64,000 nucleotides of DNA from Hawksworthiomyces lignivorus (taxonomy: Eukaryota > Ascomycota > Sordariomycetes > Ophiostomatales > Ophiostomataceae), in assembly GCA_002917075.1 (NCBI GenBank), contig NTMA01000048.1, positions 1 through 64,000 of the forward strand, in the 5' to 3' direction. Shown one piece after another: positions 53,976 to 64,000 of the stretch. Position numbers and translations under genes: made by a program. The notes under the pieces are model-generated. The model searched no databases. It worked only from the letters and a program-made list of their open reading frames with translations, and was not told where the DNA came from. How positions within the stretch are numbered: position 1 is the stretch's first letter; each line of letters begins with the position of its first letter.

Positions 53976-54305
53976 TCAGCATATGTGCTAGCAAAAGCAT
54001 TCGCGAGTCGACTTCGCACAGTCCGACCTCGTTAGTCTGCCATCACTTGCCGCAAATTTTCCTTTTTGTCAAAAAGAAAAAAGAAAAAAAAACGACCTTC
54101 ATTTAACCTCTGTTGTTAGTATTATGATAGCTTCTTCTATTACGACTTATTAGCTTTAGTATTCTACTAGCATCGAACAGAGCAGTATTTAAACTTCTTG
54201 CCAAGGAAAAAGCCTTTAGCTAGGCGTATTATTACAAGCATCTTGTTAAAGAAGCCCGTTTATCCAATATGTAGGCTAGGATAAAATATAACAATTTGTA
54301 ACTTA
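53976..54305. other. 3' flank, AT-rich
   Basis: AT-rich, with an A-rich run at about 54072-54092. No gene seen. Confidence 0.5.
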
Positions 54306-54421
54306 TTACACACCCTTCTCAATCGAGACCTCTTCGGTTGCTGACTTGTCGAAGATATACTGAATATCCTCGAGCGAAGGACCCTTTGTCTCTGGGAACA
54401 AAAACCAGACGCCGACGAATG
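54306..54421 (-). pseudogene. C-terminal scrap of an MFS sugar transporter
   Basis: The minus strand reads VGVWFLFPETKGPSLEDIQY, IFDKSATEEVSIEKG and a TAA at 54308-54306. PETKG-SLEDI is the fixed end of helix 12 in sugar porters. Homology stops abruptly at about 54421, and the rest of a ~500-residue transporter is absent, replaced within 80 bases by the next gene fragment. Confidence 0.75.
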
Positions 54422-54500
54422 GGGTTGATTTGGTTGGTCTGGGGAAGTTGGAGGATCTCTCCTGTGGATCAGAGATTCAAGGCGCCCAAGCCTTGCAATA

Positions 54501-55442
54501 ATGTCGCTCTCAGACGACTCGGCACCATTCGCTAGAAGCTCTCCGCCACAGCAAGATGCAACTCCTTCTAGCCTCTATGTCGGTTCCACGGCCAGTGACG
54601 CAGACCCGGGTCCTTCTCCTCTCTTTGGATACCGCCTCGATGGTCTGTCAAGGTTAGGACCGGACGCGGCAAGCCTTCCTTCGCTGCTATCCCTGTGCTC
54701 GATCGACGTCAATGCTGAGCCTGAGACAGAGCTCTTCGGCCCAGATACAGCCGCCAGCGGCCTCTTTAGATCCTTCGACGAGAGAAAGGCACAGCTGGAC
54801 CTGAGCCCCCGCCTCTGCTGGTATCTCGAACAGGCCTTCTCGAGAGACGTGCTGCCATTGTGCCCGATCATCGAGCAGCGGGAGTGCACGGAGCTCGTGG
54901 CGCGGGTGGCGGAGAGCGCGTTCCCCATGGGGAAGCTGGAGACGGGCCTGGCGCCTCTGATGCTCGCAGTGGGGTCGTTTGTAAGGGAGAATGGCAGGAG
55001 AAACGGCGACGCGCACAGCGGAAAGCCGCTCCCGGGGATCGACTACTTCCACGCCGGGAGGCAGGTGGTCAGCGAGGACAGGGACGCCAAGTCGCGGTAC
55101 TCGATCATGCGCGTGCAGTGCGACATTCTCATCACGTTCTACTTTTTGTTCAGCCTGAAGCCCATCCTCGCCTTCGAGGTCCTGCACTCGCGGGGGCTGT
55201 GCCTGCTGATGCTGCTGCAGCTGCGGTCGCGGCCGACCGGCGACCCCGTCTACCACGAGCGGCTGCACCGGGCCTACTGGACGTGTTATCTGCTGGAGCA
55301 CGAGCTGCAGGCGCACGTGTCCTTCGGCGCGCGGCTGCTGCAGGAGCGCCGCGACTTCGTGCCCCTGCCGCTCAGCAACTACGAGGAGCCGGGCATGTAC
55401 TGGTTCCTGTCGGAGACTGCGCTATCGAGCACGCACACATAG
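54501..55442 (+). pseudogene. fungal transcription-factor fragment (regulatory domain only)
   Basis: A 313-residue open frame carries the fungal-specific regulatory domain (LSPRLCWYLEQAFSRDVLPLCPII, GIDYFHAGRQVVSED, FYFLFSLKPILAFEVLHSRGLCL, LHRAYWTCYLLEHELQAHV, FVPLPLSNYEEPGMYWFLSE). No Zn2Cys6 cluster precedes it and the frame leaves TF homology at SETAL, around 55425, where the sequence passes directly into beta-mannosidase. The natural stop at 55440 arises from the joined sequence. Because both ends are missing, a functional regulator is unlikely, although the frame itself is intact and might be translated. Confidence 0.72.
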
Positions 55443-57118
55443 TGCCTAAACTTTCTGATGATCATTCGTCTGCTTCCATTTCTTTGGACGTAACTCTCAA
55501 CCAACCGCAGCATGCAAAATCCCTCGAAGTGGATATCCTTGACGCTGCGAAAAACACAGTTGTTTCCGATGAGATAGAGCTCTCTAGCGCAGAGATCCAC
55601 GCCTCTTGCTCACTCGAGATATCGAGACCTAGTCTATGGTGGCCTAATGGGCAGGGCGACCAGCACGTGTACACGGCCCACGTCTACCTTCTCGATAAAT
55701 CCTCGGCGCCTTTGGATGAGCTTCAGACTGCATTTGGTGTGCGGACTATGGAACTGATACAGCAGCCTCTCACATCAGTCGCCGTCGGTATTGCGACTGG
55801 GTCAAGCTGGCACAGGAGTGCCACCTAAACATGATCCGAGTGTGGCTGGTGGTATATACGAGACCGAAGACTTCTTGGATGCATGCGATGAGATGGGTAT
55901 TCTTGTGTGGCACGATTATGCTCTTGCCTGTGGAGACTACCCTGTCAACGACGAATTCGTGGCCAGCGTGAAAAAGGAAGTGGAGCTGCAGACTATCCGG
56001 TTGAGGAACCGAGCGCGCCTCGCATTGCTCTGCGGAGGCAACGAGGATTTCATGTTTGCTGACCTGCTGCTGAAGTCGTCCTGTGCTCGTCGACGTTAGT
56101 TGCATCATTCGAGTCTGCACGCTAACCTCAACATCTAATTGTGCCCGCTCCAGGATCGACTACGATCACTCTAACCTCACCGGTCCCTTCGATGACAAGC
56201 CGTTTCCCCAGCGGAAGCTGTATCTGGATGTGATCCCAAAGCTGGCAGAGTCCCTCTGCCCCAACATCCTCTACTGGGCCAATTTCCCATATGGAGGCGC
56301 CGACGCCAACGATCGGGAAGTGGGCGACATCCACCAGTGGAATGTGTGGCACGGCCTACAGCTGCCCTGCCAGGAATACAAGAACATAGGTGGCCGGTTT
56401 GTCTCGGAGTTCGGCATGCACGGTTTCCCCGTGGAGCGCACCGCTGCCTACTTCTGCAAGGGAGCGCCGCCGGCCGAGCTGCACCCGCAGTCTCGGCTGA
56501 TCGACTGCCACAACAAGAGCGAGGGAGCACACACCCGCATTGCGCGATACCTAGCCGAGAACTTCCGCTTTGACATGGCGTCTCTGCGCAACTTTGTCCA
56601 CTCGTGACGAATGCTTGGATCTCAATACCCGAAAAAGACAGCCAACGCCCAGTGGTTCTTAAGGCCAGGCAGAGCATGGAGCTTGGTGAGATCGAGCCAC
56701 AAAGTTTGTATGGCCTGAGGACATCTTGATTGTCTTGGAAGCCAAACTTATCGAGACAGAGACCGGCCAAGTATTGGCCCGATATATGGATTGGCCAGAA
56801 CCGTACCGGTATATGACTTGGCCATCAGATACCAAAATTGTCATAAAAGTCTCGGACAGAGAGAGTGCAGAACGAGGTGAATGGGAAGCACAGGTGACTG
56901 TTTCATCTAACCAGGCCTTGAAGGGGGTCTGGTTAGAGCCCATCTACGACGGGACGGAAGCCGAAGATGGTAAGGAGCCCGTGTGGCAGAACAACATGTT
57001 TGATCTCATGCCCAGCCGAGAGATAACGGTGGGCGTCAATGGGCTGAAGTGCCGAAAAGTCAAAGCCAGGTTTCTGGCAGATTGGGAAATTGGTAGAGAC
57101 AGGACAAAGGACCTGTAG
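55420..57118 (+). pseudogene. GH2 beta-mannosidase relic
   Basis: Intracellular-type fungal beta-mannosidases contain these pieces in order: HIVPKLSDDHSSASISL, PSLWWPNGQGDQHVYTAHVY and LQTAFGVRTMELIQQPL (to about 55775), then a deletion; DWVKLAQECHLNMIRVW followed by a frame change to IYETEDFLDACDEMGILVWHDY; CGGNEDFMF (acid/base Glu); an intron; DHSNLTGPFDDKPFPQRKLYL; GRFVSEFGMHGFPVER (nucleophile Glu); and AENFRFDMASLRNFVHS, which ends at 56607. The barrel end is then missing. The C-terminal domain (KGVWLEPIYDGTEAED, VGVNGLKCRKVKARFLADWE) follows in another frame to 57118. The N-terminal domain is also absent. Two internal deletions and frame changes make it a clear relic, with both catalytic residues still legible. 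Confidence 0.85.
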
Positions 57119-57839
57119 CAAGCGTCTGTAAAGGTCGCTAGCAATCCCACCACGGTACATCATTTTCTCTTTAATTTCCAAGTTTCAATGTCTGACATTG
57201 CAACCATCTGCAGCTGTCGCTCTGTTTTACCATATTGCCTCCCATAAACCAGGAGCTTCTACTGGGGAAGCGAACACAGCCACGATTTTTGCACTTTCCA
57301 CATGGAGGCGGTCAAGACAGCTGTCAAATGTTCGAGGTCAGTCTTATTAGTTGTCAGACCGACCTTTCGGGGAACATATCCCTCAATTATTCTACAAACA
57401 GGTTCAACTGCCTAATCAGTCAGTATGGCAATCCACACCGACAACTCTCGGTCTATGTAATACGAGTTTTGGAGGTTTTGCCGGTGCTGGTTGGGGGTTG
57501 AGATAACTTGCTTTTGAATCTGTAAGTGAGGTTGGAAGAACATGAACTTCTCACCGCCGTGCTTCAGAGCAGAACAGCTGGGTATTCACAACATTTCACT
57601 GTGTGCATAAATTCTTGCATCCGGATTCCAAATTGTTATACAAACTGTGATATGCGAACTGGTATATCCAAAAATGATGCCGGCAGACCGTGATCCGACA
57701 CAGAGGGCAAAAATAAACATAGGAAAGAATATGTGTAGGTACAAAAAAAAGTACATGGTCGCTCATATGTAAACCAAAGATATTAAATAGATTGCCAATT
57801 TAGCTGGTGCCGCGTTCTCGTGCACAGAGACAGAGATTC
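57119..57839. other. spacer after the mannosidase relic
   Basis: About 720 bases without a recognisable gene or repeat. Confidence 0.5.
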
Positions 57840-60800
57840 TCACTTCTCATCGGCCACTTCGGCCTCCTGGCCCACCGGCGAGGTTGCCGCAGCCGGGGAG
57901 GTGGCCTGCTGCGACGACGGCGTCTGCGGCCGCGACCGCGGCAGCGCAGACTCGGCGGCCGCCGAGTGCAGCGTGACCATGCTAGCGGTCTCGGCCTCCT
58001 TGTTGAGCGAGAAGGGCACGGCGATGCCGTCCACGTAGGGCCGCTTGCCGGTGACGCCGATCGTCGTCGTCGTCGTCGTGGGTACGATATCGTTAGGGCT
58101 CAGGAGGCCGCCGCCACCACTGCAGCCCGCGGCAGCGTCATTGCTGCTGCCCTGTGCTGTTGTCGCTGTCGCTGCATTGCTCGCAGGGTCCCTCACCGGG
58201 CCCAGGAGGTCACCGCTGGTGTGGGCAGAGCTGTCGCCGCCGTGGCCGGCGCGGCCGAGTGCCAGCAGGTCGGCGACCGAGGTATTCTCGTCGACGTGTG
58301 CATCGCCGGCCCTCTTCGTATTTTCCGATCCACTGCCGCCGCCGCCCGTCTGGTTCTCGTCGCGCACGATGCGCCGCCGCGACCGGCTGCGGGTGGCCTC
58401 GCGGACGGCCGCAGCCGTCGCCTGCGCCTGCCGGCGGAGATCTGTGAAGCTGCGCGACCCTCTCCCCTGTGCACTGTCGGGGGGGACCGTCTTGATCTGG
58501 ACCGGGGGCGCCGCTGCTGTTGCTGCTGCAGGCGCCTCGGCGCCGGCGTCGGCAGGACCCTCTGCCTCTTGGAGCCGCTCTACCGTCGCCTCGTCGTGCT
58601 TGGCGCCCCAGCCGGCCCACAGAGCCAGGCCAAGATTGCGCTTCCGCGGTGCGGACGGCGGGGCTGCCGCTTCGTCAGCAGCCGCCTCGACTAGGTCGGC
58701 CCCCAGAGCGCGGCGGCCCGCCAGCGCGCTGGGCGGTGGGTGCTCACCGGGGCCAAAGGACGCAAAGCCGGCGGCGGCGGCTGCCAGGCGCTGCTTGCGC
58801 ACGCGATTTCGATGCCGCGCGTAGCGGCTGTCCCACTGCTGCTTGGCGCGCGTCCACTTGCCGACGGGCCCCTGCTTGGGCACGCCAACGAGCGCGAGAG
58901 GCATGCTGCAGCCCGGCAGGTCGGCCGCGGGCGCCAGCGGGAAGATGTCGCCGTGGCGCGTCACGCGCTGTCGGATCATGTGGCCGCGGAACGCCGGCAG
59001 CGGGTCGCCAGCCTTGCCGATCTGCCGTGTCGGGTCCGGTTCGTCGCCGCCCACCCCTCCCTTGCTCCGCCCCCACGTGTGCCTCTTCGCGCTCGCCGCC
59101 AGCGTTGCCAGCGCTTCTGCTGCTGTCGCTATACTGGGGCTTCCAGCCGCCTTAGCGCCATCCGCCGGCGCAGGCGGGTGCTGTTCATCACCGCCGGCTC
59201 TGCCGGTCTCGCCGGCTCTGTCGGCCCTTTCGCCGCCAGAGCTGGACGTGGAGGAAGAGATGATGGAGATCTGGTCGTCGTCCAGTATGTCAATCTCGGT
59301 CTGCTGGGCGCGCGCAAGCGCCCAGGCGGCGAACTGAGCTACGGAGCGGTACATGAACTTGGCGGGCCGCGTGAAGCTCAGCGTGGGCGCGACGTGGCAC
59401 AGGTCATCCCACACCTGCAGCTGCACGTCTGTGGGCGGATAGCGCGCCAGGGCAGCCTGGTCGGCCTCGCTCAGCGTGCTCAGCGGCGGCGCGTACCGGG
59501 CGGGGTTGGCACACTTGTGGGCCAGGAACACCTGCTCGTCGCGCAAGATCTCGCCGCCGCCCGTCATGATCAGCAGCGGCGGCAGGCCTCCCAGGGTGGG
59601 CTGCAGCACGGGGCTGACCAGCGGGTGCGTCAGCATGGCATTAGTTGTGTACAGATGGATCTGCTCGCGCACGTGCACTTCCTTGCCATCGACTACGAGC
59701 TCTAGCCGGTTAGACACACGCATGGCCTCGGCCGCGCGGGCCTCAGTGACCTTTTCTGCGGTGTCGCTGAGCCCCCCCTCCGGCGCGGAAAGCGAGTCGG
59801 AGGCGTCTGCCGCGCTGGCCTTGCCAGCCGTCTTTGCGTCGCTGTTTTCGTGCGCCGCCCGCGCTGCGGTGCTTAACTCGTGCATTTCCGCCAAGACCTC
59901 TTCGGTTGGCGGCGGCCAGGCCGCCGACGGCTTGTGGTGGAAGCCGTAGGACGGGATGTAGTCCATGGGACATTCGCCGCTCAGACTGGGGAACGAGTGG
60001 GTCAGGTCGACCCAAGGACTGATGAGCACGGCGCCGGCGGGCAGCGGCAGGCCACGGTCGCGCAGGATGACCAGCAGCGCCATCACCATGCCGCCGCCGG
60101 CCGAGTCGCCAGCCAGCACGATGGTGCTCGCGTCCTGCAGCGCCAGCAGGTGCAGGTAGGCGGCTAGGCAGTCCTGCAGGCCGCAGGGGAAGGGAAACTG
60201 CGGCGCCAGGCGGTAGCGCGGAGCGAAGACGCGCGCCTTGAGCTTGCGTGCGTGGCGCTGCAGCTGGTACCGGTGCACCTCGACGCTGCCCATAAAGTAG
60301 GCGCCGCCGTGCACGTAGAACATGACGCGCCGGCACGGCGCCGGCGGCACCGTATGCCGCCGCTCGTGGTAGTCGGAACGCATCTCGATCCACTCGGCCC
60401 GCAGCGGGCTCGCAGGCTTGCGCCACTGCCACCACTGCCGGCCGCCCACGCGGCGGATGCCCTCCGGGCCGAGCTGCTCTTCGAGCACGGCGGCAGCGCA
60501 GGCCAGCTGGTCGTCCGGAACGGCGACGGACTCGACGCGCACCCACTGCGGATGCGGTACCCACTGTGCCATAAACGCCTGCACCTCATCGATGGTGTGA
60601 TGGGACGCGTAGACAAGAAACTGGCGGATGAGGTGCAGGCCCTCATCGTAGCTGAGATGGGCCGTCGGCCGCTGGTGCAGCGGCTTGCGGTTTAGGTACT
60701 GAACGGTAGTTAGTTGTTAGTGGTTGCAAAAAGGCGGGAGACACTGCGCAGTCAGACACGGCAGGCTGCAGGTGGATTGGTTGCATGGATGCAAGGTGGC

Positions 60801-60918
60801 CAAGCAAAATCCTCTGTCCAACTGCAGAGAGGCAAACAAAGAAACGCACATGAGAAAAGAAGGTCGAGACGACCGTTGGCGTCACCGCCACGGAGACGGT
60901 AGCCGTATTCAGGACCAT
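57840..60918 (-). CDS. HSL-type alpha/beta hydrolase with long disordered tail
   Basis: Exons 60918-60850 and 60698-57840 around a 151-bp intron (GTGCGT donor, CTAACTAC branch, TTCAG acceptor) give 975 residues. The frame is open through the acceptor, and exon 1 supplies the only good ATG (MVLNTATVSVAV). The hydrolase domain spans about residues 75-460: FYVHGGAYFMGS (oxyanion hole, about 153), VLAGDSAGGGMVMAL (nucleophile Ser about 222), PPLLIMTGGGEILRDEQ (acid region) and WDDLCHVAPT (His). A Ser/Ala-rich insertion sits before the acid region. This is the hormone-sensitive-lipase family (PF07859); relatives deacetylate sterols or hydrolyse small esters. The last ~500 residues are Ala/Arg/Gly/Ser-rich, low in hydrophobic residues and apparently disordered, with a Thr run encoded by ACG repeats. 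This tail is far longer than in simple HSL esterases of about 350-450 residues. Confidence 0.85.
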
Positions 60919-61878
60919 ATTGGGCAGTCTACCGAAGGTTCAAGCTATCCAATTGGCAGCGTATGCGATTTGTGAGACGATGAAATAACGAGTTAATGAG
61001 GTATGAGAATGAAGATGAGAATAGGAAACGATGAGGAGACGATCAAGAAACCAAGTCAAAGAGCAAAGAAACACGGACAAGAGGACCGGGCCGCGACAAT
61101 GACATATCTGTCGCCTCCCTCTTGACTATGTTTCCTGTTTCTCTTCCCTTATCATAGCGCTCTTCTGCTTGAAAGTGCATCCATTCTGCCGTTGTCGTTG
61201 TCTCACTTCTCCTGTTCCTGGTGACCACTTTATCGCCAATTTCCCATGTACACAAGTACTGGTGTGCACCAAAGGAAAGTACCTCCTTACCGCGCACAAG
61301 CTGCCCACAGCGCCTGCCCCATGTGAGGGCCACACAGGCTGATCCGAGCTTTCCACTTTGGCAGCTAAAGCCCAATTTTTAAGGGAAGGAGTGATGTCAT
61401 AGCTGCCAATCAGTAATACTTGTGCCCAAATCAGAAAGAGGCCTCAAACGCTGGCACCGCCTGGAACCAGTCAAGGCAGTGAATGATCAGCAGCCGCTAA
61501 AAGCCGCTAACAACGAACAACCAAGCAGACAGCAGCGTATGGCAGCCGTACACGCGCTATTAGTAGGTAGTCACGGTAGTCTAGTACAACTACCAAGGTA
61601 CTCGTGGAGCTGCGATCACCAACAACAGCGATCGCTAACTGTCAGATGGACAGCCAAAAACCACGAGTTCTCGTACAAAAAATGCCGCCATCAATTCCTC
61701 TCATGTGAGCGCGTGACAACGGCCAATGCGATGCTCATCTACCCTATCGCCTTGTCACCGCTATTGCAATACAGTTGGCTGAACACGACGCAGTGGACCT
61801 AACTAGAGGCCATGAGCAGACGCGGCCAGGTGCCACCATTTGATGCGAATTTGACTAGACAATCTTTTATCGACGCCT
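60919..61878. other. upstream region of the hydrolase gene
   Basis: About 960 bases with short A/G-rich stretches. No gene or RNA seen until the tRNA. Confidence 0.5.
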
Positions 61879-61964
61879 GGTCAAATGGTCTAGATGGTTA
61901 TGACTTCGTGTTAACAGACTCTTCTGCTCCGCGACGGTCCACGGTTCAAGTCCGTGTTTGATCA
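61879..61964 (+). tRNA. tRNA-Val(AAC) with intron
   Basis: The cloverleaf folds by eye: acceptor GGTCAAA with TTTGATC (one G-T pair), D arm GTC...GAC with the typical TAGATGGTTA loop, anticodon stem TCGTG/CGCGA, variable loop CGGTC, T stem CACGG/CCGTG with loop TTCAAGT, and discriminator A. The anticodon loop reads TTAACA-C after removing a 12-base intron (GACTCTTCTGCT) after position 37, which gives anticodon AAC and a 74-base mature tRNA. A T-run terminator follows (61973-61983). The CCA end is not encoded, as usual in eukaryotes. Confidence 0.88.
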
Positions 61965-61972
61965 TGATATTT

Positions 61973-61983
61973 CTCTTTTTTGC
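61973..61983 (+). terminator. RNA polymerase III terminator of tRNA-Val
   Basis: T-rich run (ctctttttt type) starting about ten bases after the tRNA 3' end, as expected for Pol III termination. Confidence 0.6.
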
Positions 61984-64000
61984 CTTTCTTTTTGTGTTCT
62001 TCCTATTCTTGTCGCCTGTCGCAGCATTGCATTTTTGTAGTTTAACCAGCAGTCGGTCACGTCACTCGCATCAGCCTGATAGCATAATGTCGGAGTCGTC
62101 TACCAGGGCGCTGTTCTTCTAGCTACGGTTCAGCATGGCCGGCATGCCGCCAACGGGAACGAGCTCGTCCTCACTCAGGCCATCTCATAATAGCATGGAG
62201 AGCTCTTCCGGCACGCTCCGGACCTCCTCGATGGACGTCTTCCAGTTCCACCACGCCTCACAGTCAGGAACCATGGCGTGAGACAATGCGTGTGTGCTTA
62301 ATCTCTGTGCACAAATTGTACACTCTCGTTTCCTACGGGGGATACCACCTGTCGTGAAAAGGAGCCAAATCGCCACAGGACAAGGGGCCTCTGACAGTGC
62401 TCACAGCTCCCGCAAAGGTGCCCAAGCACATTCTAGCTACGATATGCTCTTAGGAGGCAAAGCACACCCGCAACGGGCAGGCGTGAATCTCTGATTACTG
62501 GTCATGGAGTCTCCCTCTCCGCAGCCTTGCATCAAACGTACACCGGCTCTCCGCAGGATCCGAGACGACGTAGTGCTTCACTCCATTGGACGTTTGCAAT
62601 ACCATTGAACCTAAGATTTCGGAAAACTGGACTATCCAAGTGCGAGCACAGGCCTCTACACTTTCGCCATTCTCTCTTCTCCTCTACGCATACAACATCG
62701 CCTTCATCCGCTGCACTCGTCTCTTTCCTCGCCTGCTGCATTATGTCCAATAATAACCAATTCCAAGAGGAAGACAGCATCAAGTGGCTCCTAAATGTGG
62801 TCCCACTTTAGAAGCCTAAAAGCAAATGGCCAATACCGGAACAGACGGGAAATGCAGAGGAAGCAAGGAAATGAGGTTAAGTTCAAGAGTGAAGCAAAAG
62901 CAAGATGACAAAGGCAGTCAACTGGCCAGCCAGCTGCCACTGTCGCTGCCAGCTGTGCAGCCGGCGTGTTTTTCCCTTTAGGGCAGACCCTCGCCAGTGT
63001 GCCCCAGCGCTTAGTCTCGGTGTTTCACCCCGAGCTCAGCGAGAGTCATCCCAGATTTACTCCGCAGAGTCGCCCAGAGGGACCTCTAAAACTTGTCTCC
63101 AGCAGTTCTTCCGCCAATCACAGAACCGTCCAACGTGCGAAGCGGGGAACACCAGTCAGAGGCTTGGGGAAAAGAGAGAAATCATTCGAGAAATTGGGGA
63201 CTGTGGAGGGAAAAACTTTGAGGGCGTTTAGACGACACAGAAGACCGGCACACCTCCGAAGCACACCGGGACAATACCAGAATCCACAAACCCACGCCCA
63301 GACAGCGCGGAAGCTTTGTCCTGTTGAAGCACTAGCTGGAACGGAAAGCCTGGCATCTGATGCGCTATATTTCGACAGCTGGTCGGTATAAGCCGAAATA
63401 GGAAAGAAAAAAGAAGTAGAAGAAAGAGACGAAAGAAAAGAAACAAAAAGAAAAAATAAGTTGATGCCATGTGTTCCGGTCTGCAGCCTCGTTTTTCTTC
63501 TTTTTCTTCTTTTCTTTCTTTTTCTCCTTTCTCTCCTTCCTCCTCTTCTCTATCTGCATCCCCTTCCCTACCCACTCGCCTTCGCCTTCGCTTCAGCTTC
63601 TTATTCTCCTCTCTGCGGCCGCCGTCTTTTTACCCGCACCTGCAGCCTGCCACCCTTCCCTGTCTCCAAGTTCTCCCCTGCAGCTAGGGCGAGGCCAGGA
63701 GTGACGTATTCTCTCCATTCTCTCTATCCACAACCGCGACAGCCACCACCACCACTACAACATCTACCGCTCCATCCCGCACACCCTCTGCCGCTTCCAA
63801 CCCAACGTCACTCCTCGTCTCCTCTTCTACCCCACGTGCCGCACTTCTACAAGGCCGCTCTTCTTCTCCATTCTTGCAAGCTGCCGGCACAAGAACAAGC
63901 GCAGCTTTCCCCGCATCTTTCTTGCGCTGCTGGTCGACATTGTCTTTGTTTCACGGTCAGGGACTACAACTTCGTTCGGACCGACTTACTTCGCGGCTCT
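61984..64000. other. right flank, probable leader of a gene outside the window
   Basis: About 2 kb without a supported gene. Minus-strand text at 62150-62270 (VPDCEAWWNWKTSIEEV) reads smoothly but is unsupported. From 63475 to 63900 the plus strand is strongly pyrimidine-rich (CTTCTTTTTCTT, then CCACC-type), which resembles the long leader before the Ca2+/H+ exchanger and suggests a plus-strand gene beginning just beyond 64000. Confidence 0.4.

Noticed and set aside
57807..59705. Several 200-320-codon plus-strand frames opposite the HSL-type hydrolase
   Set aside because: Arise from codon bias in the GC-rich tail; no family character and no start context.
62185..62376. Minus-strand text VPDCEAWWNWKTSIEEV as a possible gene remnant
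   Set aside because: Too short, without neighbours in frame or a family I recognise.

Overview
The window is nuclear DNA of a filamentous ascomycete (Pezizomycotina, probably a hypocrealean Sordariomycete). Evidence: short GT...AG introns of about 45-150 bp with CTAAC/CTGAC branch motifs, Zn(II)2Cys6 regulators, HET-domain genes, an RTA1-like protein, fungal-type GH55/GH35/GH2 enzymes, pyrimidine-rich leaders and no operons. The phylum rests on many features; the order is my inference from protein character only.

Layout. 0.5-6.7 kb: a decayed HET gene, a small conserved basic protein of unknown role, and a decayed FAD monooxygenase. 6.7-8.5 kb: gene-free DNA with two GC-rich hairpins. 8.5-14.2 kb: intact FAD-linked oxidoreductase, Zn2Cys6 regulator and RTA1-like membrane protein. 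14.8-19.0 kb: a C2H2 zinc-finger gene with one nonsense codon inside finger 4, and a broken membrane-protein gene. 19.7-31.9 kb: a GC-rich, well-kept stretch with a large HET protein and three housekeeping genes: a vacuolar Ca2+/H+ exchanger, UTP14 (ribosome biogenesis) and mitochondrial ribosomal protein mL41. 32-35 kb: relics of a trypsin-like protein and a GH35 beta-galactosidase. 35.1-44.7 kb: four intact genes that may act together: NADPH-P450 reductase, sugar-type MFS transporter, eight-exon Zn2Cys6 regulator, and P450. 45.5-48 kb: an ankyrin-like scrap, a C-terminally truncated monocarboxylate-type MFS gene and a single-pass membrane protein. 49.1-54.0 kb: a 1,492-residue secreted fusion of a GH55 glucanase-like double beta-helix with a PLC-like phosphodiesterase. 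54.3-57.1 kb: a transporter scrap, a transcription-factor fragment and a GH2 beta-mannosidase relic joined end to end. 57.8-60.9 kb: an HSL-type alpha/beta hydrolase with a very long low-complexity tail. 61.9 kb: an intron-containing tRNA-Val(AAC). The last 2 kb looks like the leader of a gene beyond the window.

The main theme is a mosaic: intact gene blocks alternate with AT-richer blocks of truncated, frameshifted and nonsense-bearing genes, with some junctions where unrelated genes abut within a few bases. Exon coordinates were worked out by eye from reading frame, splice sites and family conservation; they have not been checked against transcripts.
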